DNA of 35,860 nt from CAZTCJ01 sp964612085 (GTDB lineage Bacteria > Pseudomonadota > Alphaproteobacteria > JAJFIK01), in NCBI GenBank assembly GCA_964612085.1, contig CAZTCJ010000035.1, positions 1 to 35,860 of the forward strand. The letters are read 5' to 3'. This document shows, one piece after another, positions 24,353 to 34,035 of this stretch. The first letter of the stretch is position 1, and the number at the start of each line of letters is the position of its first letter. The position numbers and the translations under genes were made by a program. Below the pieces are notes generated by a model. It did no database searches and had not been told where the DNA came from. It saw nothing but the letters and a program-made list of their open reading frames with translations.

Positions 24353-26636
24353 TGCTTTGGGGACGCCTTTGGCGCTGCTGTGCCGTGCTGCCGGTCTGGA
24401 GCGGTCTTACATCAACGCCATGGACAAGCCTTGTGTGGTGCCTGACGCCACCCTGATCAAATTGCTGAAGGCGCTCGGGCATGAGGCGGATACGGACGAG
24501 GCGGTCGATGCCTCGCGGCAAGCCGTGATCGAAGCGCGCTGGCGTTTGGGACTGCCGCCCGTGCTGGTCGCCGAAATAGGCGCCGATGAGATGACCGTTC
24601 CGTTCGTCCTGCCGGCCGAGGCTGCTTCGGATACGGAGCTGAAATGGGTTTTCGGCGACGGCGTCGAAATCGAGTATGGCGATACGGTGCGCGTCGAGGA
24701 TCTGAAGGCCCATGAACGCGCCCGGGTCGATGGCGTGCTTCGGTGCCGGTTTGAATTTAAGATTCCTCTGCCCTCGGATCTCGCGGTCGGACTTTACGAT
24801 CTCACCGTTACCGCCAAGGGCTGGGAAGACGCCGTTCGCATGTGCCGGGTCCTGGCCGTGCCGGAGCGCTGCCATCGCCCGTTCGAAATGGAAGAAGGCG
24901 CGCGCTATTGGGGTTTTTCCGTTCAGCTCTACGGGCTGATCAGCAGGCGGAACTGGGGGATCGGCGATCTGACCGATCTTGCCATGCTCATGGACTGGGC
25001 AGGCCGTGAAGGCGCGGATTTCATCGGCATCAATCCTCTGCATGCGGGCTTTCCGCTCGATCCCAGCCGGATCAGCCCTTATGCCGCGTCGAGCCGTTTG
25101 TGGCTCGATCCCATCTATCTCGACATCGAGGCGGTGCCAGAATTCAAGGGCTGTCCGGAGGCCTGCGCGCGTGTGGCTTCGGATGACTTCCAGGCCCAGC
25201 TCGACGCGCTGCGTGAATCCGAGGAAGTCGAATACGGCCGTGTCCGTGGGCTGAAGGAAGAGCTGGTCGGTCTGCTTTACGATCATTTCCGCGATCACGA
25301 TCTGAGCGGCGAGACGCCGACCTCGCGCGGTCTCGGCTTTAGGGCCTTCCAGGAAAAACAGGGGCGGGGATTGCGCTGTTTTGCCTTGTTCAACGCCCTG
25401 TCCGCCTATTTCGCGCAGGATGACGGGACAAGCCTCGACTGGCGGCAATGGCCCGAAGCTTATCGCGATCCCGCTTCGCCGGACGTTGAGCAGTTCGCGG
25501 CCGATCATCTGGATGTGGTCGAACGGTTCGAATACGAACAATGGCTGTGCGAAACCCAATTGGCCGTCGCCAGGGCGCGGGGCCAGTCCGCCGGTATGCG
25601 CCTGGGGCTTTACATGGATCTGGCGGTCGGGTCGGCGGCGGACGGTTCGGATATGTGGGCCGATCAGGATACGGTGCTTCAAGGCGTCAGCATCGGCGCT
25701 CCGCCCGACAGTTTCAATACCCAAGGGCAGGATTGGGGATTTCCGACCTTCGCGCCGAATGCCTTGCGCGATGCCGCCTATGATCCGTTCATCCGGATGC
25801 TGAGCGCCAATATGCGCCGGTCGGACGCCATGCGCATCGACCATGTCCTGGGCCTGTTGCGGCTTTATTGCATGCCGGAGGGCACGGGCGCCGCCGATGG
25901 GGCCTATCTCCGGTTTCCGCTCGCGGACATGCTCAATATCGTGGCCATGGAAAGCGTCCGGGCGGGCTGCCTGATCATCGGCGAGGATCTGGGCACCGTT
26001 CCCGACGGGCTGCAAGAGCAGCTCCAGGACAAAGGGCTTTTGTCTTACCGGGTCTTTTATTTTGAACAGGACAAAGGCGCTTTTCATCCGCCTGAGGCCT
26101 ATCCGTCCGACGCGCTCGTTTGCATATCGACCCATGATCTGCCCACGCTGCAAGGCTACTGGGCCGGCCGCGATCTGGAGTGGCGGGACCAGTTAGGCCA
26201 TTTCCGGACGAAGACCGAAGGCAACCGGGAGCGCACCGCCCGCACCAAGCAAAAGGCGGCCATCATGGAAGCGCTGAGCCAAGCCGGGCTGGGCGATCAG
26301 CCCGTGCCCGCGAAAGCCAAGGCATCGCGGTCGCGCCGGAAGAAACCGCCGGCTGCGCCGCCGGTCGAAGCCATTCACCGGTTCCTGGCATCAACGCCCA
26401 GCGCCGTCTTCGCCGTTCAACTGGAAGATGTCCTGGGCGTCACCGAACAGCCTAATTTTCCGGGCACGGTTCACGAACATCCCAACTGGCGGCGCAAGCT
26501 GCCCGTATGTATTGAAGATTTATCCACTGTTGACTTGGTCACGCAAGTCACGGGCGCGGTCCGGGAGACGCGGCGCGCCGCGGAACCGGCGGTGACGGAA
26601 CAATCCGGACAAGAGGGGCGGCAGGATGGACGCTAA
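24345..26636 (+). CDS. malQ: 4-alpha-glucanotransferase with a basic insert
   Basis: Disproportionates maltodextrins (GH77), recycling short chains that TreY cannot use. The product is 763 residues. The N-terminal region (about 1-190) includes a beta module; the GH77 barrel follows with FIGINPLHAGFP, SPYAASSRLWLDP, nucleophile Asp499 (MRIDHVLGL), acid/base Glu547 (LIIGEDLGTVP) and Asp598 (STHDLPTLQGYW). An unusual Lys/Arg/Ala/Pro-rich insert (about residues 653-673) sits before the conserved VQLEDVLG and NFPGTVHEHPNWRRKLPV end. It overlaps treZ by 8 bases and treY by 11 bases, showing translational coupling in the island. The start is the MPDALGTPL reading. Confidence 0.95.
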   Translation: MPDALGTPLALLCRAAGLERSYINAMDKPCVVPDATLIKLLKALGHEADTDEAVDASRQAVIEARWRLGLPPVLVAEIGADEMTVPFVLPAEAASDTELKWVFGDGVEIEYGDTVRVEDLKAHERARVDGVLRCRFEFKIPLPSDLAVGLYDLTVTAKGWEDAVRMCRVLAVPERCHRPFEMEEGARYWGFSVQLYGLISRRNWGIGDLTDLAMLMDWAGREGADFIGINPLHAGFPLDPSRISPYAASSRLWLDPIYLDIEAVPEFKGCPEACARVASDDFQAQLDALRESEEVEYGRVRGLKEELVGLLYDHFRDHDLSGETPTSRGLGFRAFQEKQGRGLRCFALFNALSAYFAQDDGTSLDWRQWPEAYRDPASPDVEQFAADHLDVVERFEYEQWLCETQLAVARARGQSAGMRLGLYMDLAVGSAADGSDMWADQDTVLQGVSIGAPPDSFNTQGQDWGFPTFAPNALRDAAYDPFIRMLSANMRRSDAMRIDHVLGLLRLYCMPEGTGAADGAYLRFPLADMLNIVAMESVRAGCLIIGEDLGTVPDGLQEQLQDKGLLSYRVFYFEQDKGAFHPPEAYPSDALVCISTHDLPTLQGYWAGRDLEWRDQLGHFRTKTEGNRERTARTKQKAAIMEALSQAGLGDQPVPAKAKASRSRRKKPPAAPPVEAIHRFLASTPSAVFAVQLEDVLGVTEQPNFPGTVHEHPNWRRKLPVCIEDLSTVDLVTQVTGAVRETRRAAEPAVTEQSGQEGRQDGR

Positions 26637-29502
26637 GGAACAGATGGCGCATGGGCAGCCGAGCGCGATGTGGAGGGCGACATACCGTCTCCAACTCTCG
26701 CCGTCCTTCGGATTCGACGATGCGGCGGATATGGTTCCGTATCTCGCCGCCCTCGGGATCAGCCATCTTTATCTCTCTCCCATTTTCAAGGCCCGGCCTG
26801 GGTCGTCTCATGGCTACGATGCCGTCGATCTGAGCGAACTCAATCCCGCCCTGGGCGGCCGCGCGGGCTTCGAGCGTTTGAGCGCTGTCGCGCGTGGCCA
26901 CGACCTGGGCCTGATTGTCGATTTCGTTCCCAATCATATGGGCGTCAGTACGGATAATCCGTGGTGGGAAAGCGTTCTGGAATGGGGCCGGGCCTCTCCT
27001 TATGCTTCCTATTTCGATATTGACTGGAAAACAGTGAGCGGACAGGGCGATGGGCGCATCCGGCTGCCGGTTCTCGGCGCCTGGTTTCGCGATATCATGA
27101 ACGAAGGGCAGCTCGGCCTGGAGTTCGACCGCGCCCATGGACGCTTCGCTTTGCATTATTTCGATCACCGCTTTCCGGTCGCGGCCAAAAGCTATCTGCC
27201 GCTGCTGCGGCAAACCATTGCGGCCTATCCGGAAGCGCGCTCCGTGCTCGGACCGATAACGGTAACCATCGCCGATGCGGTCGGGCGCATGGCGGTCTTG
27301 CCCGGTGACGAAAAGGCGGCGGCCTTGTTCGCTGAGGCCAAGGGCGGTTTGATCCGCGCGGCGGAAGACGGGGGTATCGCCGAGGCGATCGAACAGACCG
27401 TGGCGCAGGTCAAAAGCCCGGCGGCCGGGGCCCGCAGCGTGCTGCAGGAGATCATCGCCCAGCAGGCTTATCGCCTGAGCTATTGGCGTGCTGGGTCCGA
27501 GACCGTCAGCTATCGCCGGTTTTTCGATATCGACGATCTGATCGGCATGTGCGTCGAGGAGCCCTTCGTTTTCGACGCCATGCATGACGGCCTGATCGGG
27601 CTTGTCCGCGACGGGCATGTTCAGGGCCTGCGGCTCGATCACATCGACGGTCTGAGGGATCCTGAAGGCTATCTCAACCGGTTGCACAGTGCCTTGCAGG
27701 GCGCGCTCCGTGAGGGCGGCCAGGCGGATACGGCGCTGCCGGTCTTCGTGGAAAAAATTCTGGCGGCGGATGAAACCCTGCCGGAGACCTGGCCCGTGGC
27801 GGGCACGACGGGCTATGATTTCCTCAATCAGGCGGGCGTCTTGTTCATCGACCGGGAGGCGGAGGCGCATCTGGGCGAAACGGCGCGCCGGCGGGCCGGA
27901 GCCGAAGGCGATTTCGCCGCGATCGTGCGCGCGGCGAAACAGGCGCTTTTGGGCGGCTCCTTGCGCGGCGATCTCAACCGGATCACCGGTCTGTTCGCGG
28001 ATGTTCTGAAAAGCAAGCCGATCGCGCAGGACATCGAGACATGCGATCTGCGGGACGCCCTGGCCCGCTTGATCGTCGAACTCGACGTCTACCGGACCTA
28101 TCTGCGCCTGGATGGGGCGAGCGAGACGGATGTGGAGCGCTGGCGCGGCGCCGTCAGCCGGGCGGCCGGAACGGCGGATTACGCCCAGGCTGATGCGCCG
28201 TTGCACGCGGTCGCCGCCGTGATCGATACGGCCTTGGGCGGGGCCGAGCTGCCGGGTGTCGATCGTCAGGCTGCGGCCGATGCCGTGATGGGCTTGCAGC
28301 AGATGACGGGGGCGGTGATGGCCAAATCGGTCGAGGACACCGCGTTCTACCGCTACACGCGCCTGCTGTCTTTGAACGAGGTGGGGGGTGAGCCGGACCG
28401 GTTCGGCGAAGGGCCGGGCGCTTTTCATGCCGCCATGGCGGCGCGCGCCTCGCACAGACCCGGCGCCCTGTCGGCAACCGCGACCCACGATCACAAAAGG
28501 GGCGAAGATGTCCGGGCCCGCCTCAACGTCTTGAGCGAATGCCCCCATGCCTGGGACGCGCGGGTGGCGACCTGGCGGCGGTCCACCGATCCGTACCGTC
28601 TGCGGATGAACGGTGAAGCGCTGCCCAGCGACCACGACATTTATGTCTTCTTCCAGACCCTCGTCGGCGCCTGGCCCTTTACCGCCGAGCTGGGCCGCGA
28701 TCAGGATCCGGCCTCCGTCGATGGCTTGAGCGCTTTTGCCGACCGGCTCTCCGCCGTCATGCTCAAAGCGGCGCGCGAGGCCAAGCTCAAGACAAGCTGG
28801 CACGCGCCCGACGCGGCCTATGAAGACGCCTTGGACCAGTTCGTGCGCGCATGCCTCGACCCGGCGCGCTCGCGCTCCTTCCTGCGCGATGTCAACGGAT
28901 TCGTGACCCGCCTGGCGCCGACCGCTGCCGTCAACGGGCTGGCGCAGACGGTTCTGAAGATGACGGCGCCGGGGGTGCCCGATTTTTATCAGGGAACGGA
29001 AGTCTGGGACCTGTCGCTGGTGGATCCGGACAACCGCAGGCCGGTCGATTTCGCCGGGCTTGCGCGCGCGCTGGCCGCTCAGGCCGGGCAGACGCCCGAT
29101 CTGGCGGAACGGGCTTTGCGCGACTGGCGCACGGGCGGTGTGAAGCAGATGATCATCCATCGTCTGTTGAGCCTGCGCGCCATGTGGCCGGAGGTCTTCG
29201 CCAGCGGGTCCTATGGGCCGCTTGCCGCCGACGGTCTTCATGCGGAGCGTGTGATCGCCTTTTCGCGGACGGCAGGGGAGCGCAGCGTCCTGGTGGTTGT
29301 GCCACGCCTTGTGCTGCCCTTGATGCGGGACCGGTCCTATCCCCTGCCGCAGGGCTGGGCGGACACGGCGGTCTTCACCGGCATGACCGGTGCGCTGCGC
29401 AATGTCTTCACCGGCGAGACCGTGATGGTGGAAGGCAATGGCCGCCTGGCCATCGAGACGGTGCTCAAGACCCTGCCGGCGGCGGTTCTGGTCAATATCT
29501 GA
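26626..29502 (+). CDS. treY: Malto-oligosyltrehalose synthase
   Basis: Isomerises the reducing-end alpha-1,4 bond of maltodextrins to the alpha,alpha-1,1 bond of a trehalosyl unit (GH13 subfamily 26). The product is 958 residues, at the long end for the family. The start YRLQLSPSFGFDDA, LYLSPIFKARPGSSHGYD, DFVPNHMGV, Asp338 (GLRLDHIDGLRDPEG), Glu376 (FVEKILAADE) and Asp622 (TATHDHKRGED) show the complete active site; APGVPDFYQGTE and LVDPDNRRPVDF are also characteristic. The first codons overlap malQ by 11 bases. It ends 25 bases before a strong hairpin terminator, closing the glgA/glgX/treZ/malQ/treY run. Confidence 0.96.
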   Translation: MDAKEQMAHGQPSAMWRATYRLQLSPSFGFDDAADMVPYLAALGISHLYLSPIFKARPGSSHGYDAVDLSELNPALGGRAGFERLSAVARGHDLGLIVDFVPNHMGVSTDNPWWESVLEWGRASPYASYFDIDWKTVSGQGDGRIRLPVLGAWFRDIMNEGQLGLEFDRAHGRFALHYFDHRFPVAAKSYLPLLRQTIAAYPEARSVLGPITVTIADAVGRMAVLPGDEKAAALFAEAKGGLIRAAEDGGIAEAIEQTVAQVKSPAAGARSVLQEIIAQQAYRLSYWRAGSETVSYRRFFDIDDLIGMCVEEPFVFDAMHDGLIGLVRDGHVQGLRLDHIDGLRDPEGYLNRLHSALQGALREGGQADTALPVFVEKILAADETLPETWPVAGTTGYDFLNQAGVLFIDREAEAHLGETARRRAGAEGDFAAIVRAAKQALLGGSLRGDLNRITGLFADVLKSKPIAQDIETCDLRDALARLIVELDVYRTYLRLDGASETDVERWRGAVSRAAGTADYAQADAPLHAVAAVIDTALGGAELPGVDRQAAADAVMGLQQMTGAVMAKSVEDTAFYRYTRLLSLNEVGGEPDRFGEGPGAFHAAMAARASHRPGALSATATHDHKRGEDVRARLNVLSECPHAWDARVATWRRSTDPYRLRMNGEALPSDHDIYVFFQTLVGAWPFTAELGRDQDPASVDGLSAFADRLSAVMLKAAREAKLKTSWHAPDAAYEDALDQFVRACLDPARSRSFLRDVNGFVTRLAPTAAVNGLAQTVLKMTAPGVPDFYQGTEVWDLSLVDPDNRRPVDFAGLARALAAQAGQTPDLAERALRDWRTGGVKQMIIHRLLSLRAMWPEVFASGSYGPLAADGLHAERVIAFSRTAGERSVLVVVPRLVLPLMRDRSYPLPQGWADTAVFTGMTGALRNVFTGETVMVEGNGRLAIETVLKTLPAAVLVNI

Positions 29503-29526
29503 TACGGTTTTGGCTACCCCCATGAA

Positions 29527-29554
29527 AAAGGCCCGGGCGCATGCCCGGGCCTTT
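29527..29554. terminator. Bidirectional intrinsic terminator
   Basis: Twelve-base perfect stem AAAGGCCCGGGC / GCCCGGGCCTTT around the loop GCAT. Read on the minus strand it is followed by a run of five T, a good terminator for the metalloprotease gene; on the plus strand the tail after the stem is weaker but it directly follows treY. Confidence 0.85.
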
Positions 29555-29580
29555 CATATGTTCGTCCTGACAGGGGCGGT

Positions 29581-32445
29581 TTAGAAGATGCCGACCGCGC
29601 GCAGCAGCAGTTGCACATGCTTGCGGTGGGCCTTGGTTTCCGCGTCCAGCGCCGGGCCGCCGAAGCCGAAGAATTTCGGCGCGATCATCTGGCGAATTTC
29701 GCCCAAGGCAGCGAGCGCCGCCGACTGGCTCACATCGTCATAGAACGGCAGGAAGATGATCGCCAGAAGCCGCGTCACATAGCGGATCTGGAGATTTTGC
29801 CGGTAGGTGTTGACGTTGCCTTGGGCGTCGTCCTCGAAGATCGCCTTGCTCAGATCGCTCAAGAACGCCTTGACCGTCACCTCGTTCCCGTACAGACGGG
29901 AATTGGTCATCCGGCCCAGCACCACCGGGCTCATGACATGGGCCAGAGGACTGTCCTGGATGAACAGCACGATCTCATGCAGCTTCGGATCCTCGGTGAT
30001 GCCGAAGAAGTCGAAGCCCCGGCGCTCCAGCTGCAGATAGTTCAGCAGCTCCGGCGGGAAGTCGAAGGCATCAGGCGCGAAGATGTGCGTGCGAAGCTGT
30101 TCCAGCGCCCTGGCCTGGGTTTCCGCATCGACCGGTGTGAAGGGCTGGAGATCTTCCGAGCCCTGCTGACCGGCCACGAAGCGCTCGACTTGGACACCGC
30201 CGATATAGCGGCTGATGGTTGCGGCCGAACCGATATATTGACCGATCATGATATTGAAGGCCGAGCGGGTCTGGTGCCAAGTCTCGCCTTCGTCCACGAG
30301 GCGCTCGCGGATCTGCGGAATGGTGTTGTTCACCAGACCGATCCGCTGAGCGGCGTAGCCGATGGCGTCGGAGGTCAGGTCACTGACCATGACCCGCGGG
30401 TCGATGCCCCACCAGCCGGCGGCGCGCATGTCGTCCGCATCGTTACCGAAGGCGAGGGCCGGATCCGTGGAGCGGGCCAGGATCTCATTGCGGGCCGCTT
30501 CATGGGCGTCCGGATCGCTGGGCAGCGGCTTATAGCCGAACTCGATGGCCCATTTGTCGTACGGCCCGACGCGGGTGGTCCAATAGAGGCCCTGCTCGGT
30601 GCCTTCCGGTGCGATATTGATGGCTGGATAATCCATCACCGAGCCGTGCAGCACGCCGCCGGTCTTCTCCATGTCGTGGATGTCGGCGAGCGGATGGAGC
30701 TGGCTCGACTTCATATTGTGATTGAGGCCCAGCGTATGGCCGACTTCGTGCAGGGTCAGGAAGTAAATATATTCCCTCACGAACTTTTCTTCGGCGAGTT
30801 CGTCCACATCCATCATATCCAGCATGTGAAGACCAAAGGCGGCTTGGTGCCGCATATGATCCGTAAAGCTGCAATGGCGGTGATAGCGCAGGGCCAATTC
30901 CGGAGACGCATGCAACGGATGTTGGATCATCGGAGCCGGACCTTTCGGCTCGACAGGCGTATTATGGGCCAGTTCCGCGATGGCGGCGCTGACATCGCCC
31001 GTGGCTGCGGCCGTCGCGATCTTTTCGATGGCGGCTTCGACCGTCTGGTCCCGTTCCAGGCCGAGATGGTGGGTATGACCGTCCTGGAACAATTCAACAA
31101 AGAGGTGATCGTTCCGGACCGACGGCCATTCCAGCATGATGTCGGCGCCCAGGATTTCGCCCGTACGCGGATTATAGAAGCTCGGACCGTACCCGCCGAA
31201 GACCGGATTGGGCGAGGAGGTCCAGCGCAGGACATTGTAGCGGATATCGCCCGCGTCCCATTCGGCGTCGTCGGGCTGGATTTCCACGCGAACGGCATTG
31301 GAGAAGCCCGCCGCCTCGAAGGCCTCGTTCCAGCGCAGTGTGGCGTCGCGGATCGTTTCGCGGAACTCAACCGGCGTGGTGTTCTCGATCCAGAAGGTGA
31401 TTGGCTCAACGGGATCGGAAATCGCCGCGTCCGGATCCTGTTTGATCAGCCGCCAGCGGTTGATCAGATCCCGGTAAGGCGTCACATCGCCGGTCTTTGT
31501 CAGATCGGTGACGCGTTGCTCGAAATAGCCGACGCGCTGATCGGAGATGCGCGGCTCGAAGCCGTCATCGGGCATGGCGATCAGACTGTGCTGCAGCGTG
31601 ATCGTGACAAAACGCGGATTGGTGATCGAGGTGGACGGCCAGCTCAGAATGTTCTGATTGTCGAAGGCGTAATCGACGACGATGTCGGTGTTTTCCGGAT
31701 AGTTCCGGATCTGGGCAATCGTCGTCTTATCCTTGGACAGCTTGCCGAGGCCGAACACAAAAGGCGGCGTGTTGGGCAGGCGCGGCTGCTTGATGCGGTC
31801 GAGCGTCTCCGTCAGGAACAGCTTATCGACAGGCAGCAGATAGGTGCTTTCGTCTTCGCTGGTCGCCTTGATCTTGGTGGAGTAGATCACCGCTTTCGAG
31901 ATGTTGGCGTCCTTGGCGCGCGACAAAGCGCTGTCCGGATCGAAATAATAATACGGGTTTTCCTGAACGAGCTGGATCCGGTCGTAATATTTCTTCAGGC
32001 GCCAGATGCCTTCGCCGCGATACTGACCGCGAAAGGCGCCGCCGAAGACCGTGCCGTCCACCGCGTGGGAGAAGTAGATGTAGTCCTTCTCGAGCTGGTC
32101 CTCGCGGACCGCCATGTAGAGGGTGCCTTTCTTCTTGTCCCGGTAGAGGGTGAACAGGCCTTCGATCACCTCGAAGTCCTCGACCATCTCTTCCATGGTC
32201 TTGTCTTTTTTCTTCTTGTCGTCGTCACCGTCTTCAGCGTCGCCGTCATCGGACGAGCCGCCGGAGCCGCCTTCGGATTCGCCATCTTGCTGGGTGGTGG
32301 TGCCGTCATCCGCATCCGCGTCGTCGGACGTGTCGTCGTCTTCCTGGACAGTCGGGTCGATGGCGGCCTGGCCGGGCAGGACCACGGCGGTTGAGAACGC
32401 AATGGCGATGAAAATCGCGGCTGCCGAACGGATCCAATCAATCAC
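29581..32445 (-). CDS. Secreted zinc metalloprotease (DUF5117/DUF4953 type) with acidic linker
   Basis: A large predicted secreted protein, 954 residues. Residues 1-28 form a signal peptide (SAAAIFIAIAFSTAVVLPGQAA). Residues about 35-76 are an Asp/Gly/Ser-rich acidic low-complexity stretch ending in KKKKDK. The rest matches the layout of zinc-dependent metalloproteases with DUF5117 followed by DUF4953 domains: a beta-rich region (FSHAVDGTVFGGAFRGQY; TFWIENTTPVEFRETIRDA) and the zinc site HEVGHTLGLNHN starting near residue 566, a metzincin-type HExxHxxGxxH motif. The start is a GTG (32445), chosen because it opens the signal peptide and follows GGGGGA at slightly long spacing. It ends just before the shared terminator. 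Natural substrate is unknown. Confidence 0.88.
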   Translation of the reverse strand: MIDWIRSAAAIFIAIAFSTAVVLPGQAAIDPTVQEDDDTSDDADADDGTTTQQDGESEGGSGGSSDDGDAEDGDDDKKKKDKTMEEMVEDFEVIEGLFTLYRDKKKGTLYMAVREDQLEKDYIYFSHAVDGTVFGGAFRGQYRGEGIWRLKKYYDRIQLVQENPYYYFDPDSALSRAKDANISKAVIYSTKIKATSEDESTYLLPVDKLFLTETLDRIKQPRLPNTPPFVFGLGKLSKDKTTIAQIRNYPENTDIVVDYAFDNQNILSWPSTSITNPRFVTITLQHSLIAMPDDGFEPRISDQRVGYFEQRVTDLTKTGDVTPYRDLINRWRLIKQDPDAAISDPVEPITFWIENTTPVEFRETIRDATLRWNEAFEAAGFSNAVRVEIQPDDAEWDAGDIRYNVLRWTSSPNPVFGGYGPSFYNPRTGEILGADIMLEWPSVRNDHLFVELFQDGHTHHLGLERDQTVEAAIEKIATAAATGDVSAAIAELAHNTPVEPKGPAPMIQHPLHASPELALRYHRHCSFTDHMRHQAAFGLHMLDMMDVDELAEEKFVREYIYFLTLHEVGHTLGLNHNMKSSQLHPLADIHDMEKTGGVLHGSVMDYPAINIAPEGTEQGLYWTTRVGPYDKWAIEFGYKPLPSDPDAHEAARNEILARSTDPALAFGNDADDMRAAGWWGIDPRVMVSDLTSDAIGYAAQRIGLVNNTIPQIRERLVDEGETWHQTRSAFNIMIGQYIGSAATISRYIGGVQVERFVAGQQGSEDLQPFTPVDAETQARALEQLRTHIFAPDAFDFPPELLNYLQLERRGFDFFGITEDPKLHEIVLFIQDSPLAHVMSPVVLGRMTNSRLYGNEVTVKAFLSDLSKAIFEDDAQGNVNTYRQNLQIRYVTRLLAIIFLPFYDDVSQSAALAALGEIRQMIAPKFFGFGGPALDAETKAHRKHVQLLLRAVGIF

Positions 32446-32648
32446 GGTTTAGTCCCCCGCTGCTCCGGGCATGACCATCCGGGACCCGCGTTCGCGCGCT
32501 ATCCGGTCAGCCCCCAACACCCCAACACAAGCCGGCTCCCCCGGCTCTGTCGATCTCCAGCCAGACTCGGCTGCTGCTTTAGACTAGCTTGCAACCATGC
32601 CACATTCGAACGTTTTCTTTGTCAAAACGGCCCTGTGGGCAGGTTTGG

Positions 32649-33818
32649 TTACTCGTTGAGAGCGATCTGAGCTTCCGTTTCGTCCCGGAGGCTGCGCGCG
32701 GCCCGCGCCGAGCGCGGCGACAAGGCCAAAATGGTCAAGGCTGCCCGGCGGTCCGGCCAATCCACGACCCGCGCGGCGCCGTGGATTTCGGTCTCTTCGC
32801 CGGACGCTCCGCCTTCCGCGAGTACGGAGAACCGCTTGTTCCACTGCTTGGCCTTGAAAGCCCCGTCGCCGATGCCGGCCTTGGCGAGGGCTGCCCGCGC
32901 CAGCCGTTCCAAGCCCGTGCGCTTGTCCCGCCAGGGGCCCGAGAACTCCGTATAGGTGACGAACACAAGCTCCCGGGCCTCCCGGCGGGAGAGCAAGGTG
33001 ACCGTCATCAGAGAGTGGTCACCGGTCCGGCTCGGGCGGCGGTCGATCTCGATCAGAAAGGGCAGGTCCGATGTGATGGACAGGGGCGCGGGCGGGTAGG
33101 GCCGGGCTTCGGCTTTCGGAGCCCAGTCCGCGCCGAGCAGCAGGGCGAGCCGGGCGCTGGCCGCATCGAAACGCGACAGCGCTTCGCGTACCAGATCCGG
33201 GGAGACGGGCTCGGGCCCGTTCGCCGTCGGCACATCGGCGCCCGCGGCGGCGGCCTTGAGAAGCTGATCGGCACTGGCCACCCCAAACAGGGCCGGCGCG
33301 GATCCGGAGGCGTCGAGCGCTGCAGTCCTGGCGGCTTCGAAGCCCGGCGTGAAGCGCACGGTTCCCGCCTCGGCGCTGAGCGCCATGCTGTGCCAGGTCT
33401 CTTTTTGAAAGCGGGTGGCGGCATCGAGGCGCGCGAGCAGGGCCGTCCGATACGCCTGCCAGGCGTCCTTGTCCTTGCGGATCGCCTGGGGCAGGGCTTT
33501 CCAGAAAGCGGTGTGCATGTCCTTGGTGACATAGCCGTCCGGCCGCATGACCACATCCAGGATGAGCTGCTGTTGCGCATCGAGGGCCGCAGCCGTCTGC
33601 GTCTGGCCCCGGCTGGTTTGCGCTGACGGCGATGGGGCGCCTTGCGCCTGCGCGGGCCATGTGAAGGCAGGGCATGTGAAGAGCGTCATCATCGCGGCAG
33701 AAAGCGCGGCGGTGCGGACCGCATGGGCGCCAAGCGTGACGGGTCTCTTTAGAAAGCGAAGGCGATTTGTCTTGGTCACGGTGATGTCACGACTCGGTTC
33801 GATGTTGGCCTGCGGCAT
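32649..33818 (-). CDS. Secreted protein of unknown function
   Basis: A 389-residue product with a basic N-terminus (KTNRLRFLKRP) and a hydrophobic stretch (about residues 33-56) ending in AQAQG, a likely signal peptidase I site near residue 58. The mature part has no motif that I recognise; it starts with a Ser/Gln/Thr-rich segment and contains both helical (FQKETWHSMALSAEAGT) and beta-like (SLMTVTLLSRREARELVFVTYTEF) regions. The ATG at 33818 has no clear ribosome-binding site; a GTG at codon 14 is an alternative that would shorten the leader. It lies upstream of the metalloprotease on the same strand with 203 bases between (32446-32648), in which I see no gene and only a small GC hairpin. 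Confidence 0.75.
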   Translation of the reverse strand: MPQANIEPSRDITVTKTNRLRFLKRPVTLGAHAVRTAALSAAMMTLFTCPAFTWPAQAQGAPSPSAQTSRGQTQTAAALDAQQQLILDVVMRPDGYVTKDMHTAFWKALPQAIRKDKDAWQAYRTALLARLDAATRFQKETWHSMALSAEAGTVRFTPGFEAARTAALDASGSAPALFGVASADQLLKAAAAGADVPTANGPEPVSPDLVREALSRFDAASARLALLLGADWAPKAEARPYPPAPLSITSDLPFLIEIDRRPSRTGDHSLMTVTLLSRREARELVFVTYTEFSGPWRDKRTGLERLARAALAKAGIGDGAFKAKQWNKRFSVLAEGGASGEETEIHGAARVVDWPDRRAALTILALSPRSARAARSLRDETEAQIALNE

Positions 33819-34035
33819 TCTAAGAAGTTTTTGTGCAGGCGCCTAATCCATCGGCTTCATCACCCATCAGCACTGCCTTGACGATAATCTGTGTGCCAAC
33901 CTCTCTTTGCCAGGGCGCGGGCCAGGGGCTTGGCGCCCGGGCCCCGGTCCCGCCCGGGGCTGGGCAGGGTTCTGTCGGGCGCTCTGGGGAAATGCGGACA
34001 CGGGTTTTCCGCCCTGAATGCGTTCTTGAAAGTCG

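Noticed and set aside
26520..26528. TTATCCACT, a one-mismatch DnaA box in malQ.
   Set aside because: It is inside conserved coding sequence and imperfect; single near-matches are expected by chance.
26548..29523. A 991-codon frame antisense to treY.
   Set aside because: treY is intact in the sense direction with all catalytic residues; the antisense product has no recognisable family.
33941..33960. Strong GC hairpin (GCCCCGG / CCGGGGC) in the gap between the secreted protein and the 86-residue gene.
   Set aside because: No T-tract follows on either strand, so it cannot be called an intrinsic terminator; no evidence of other function.
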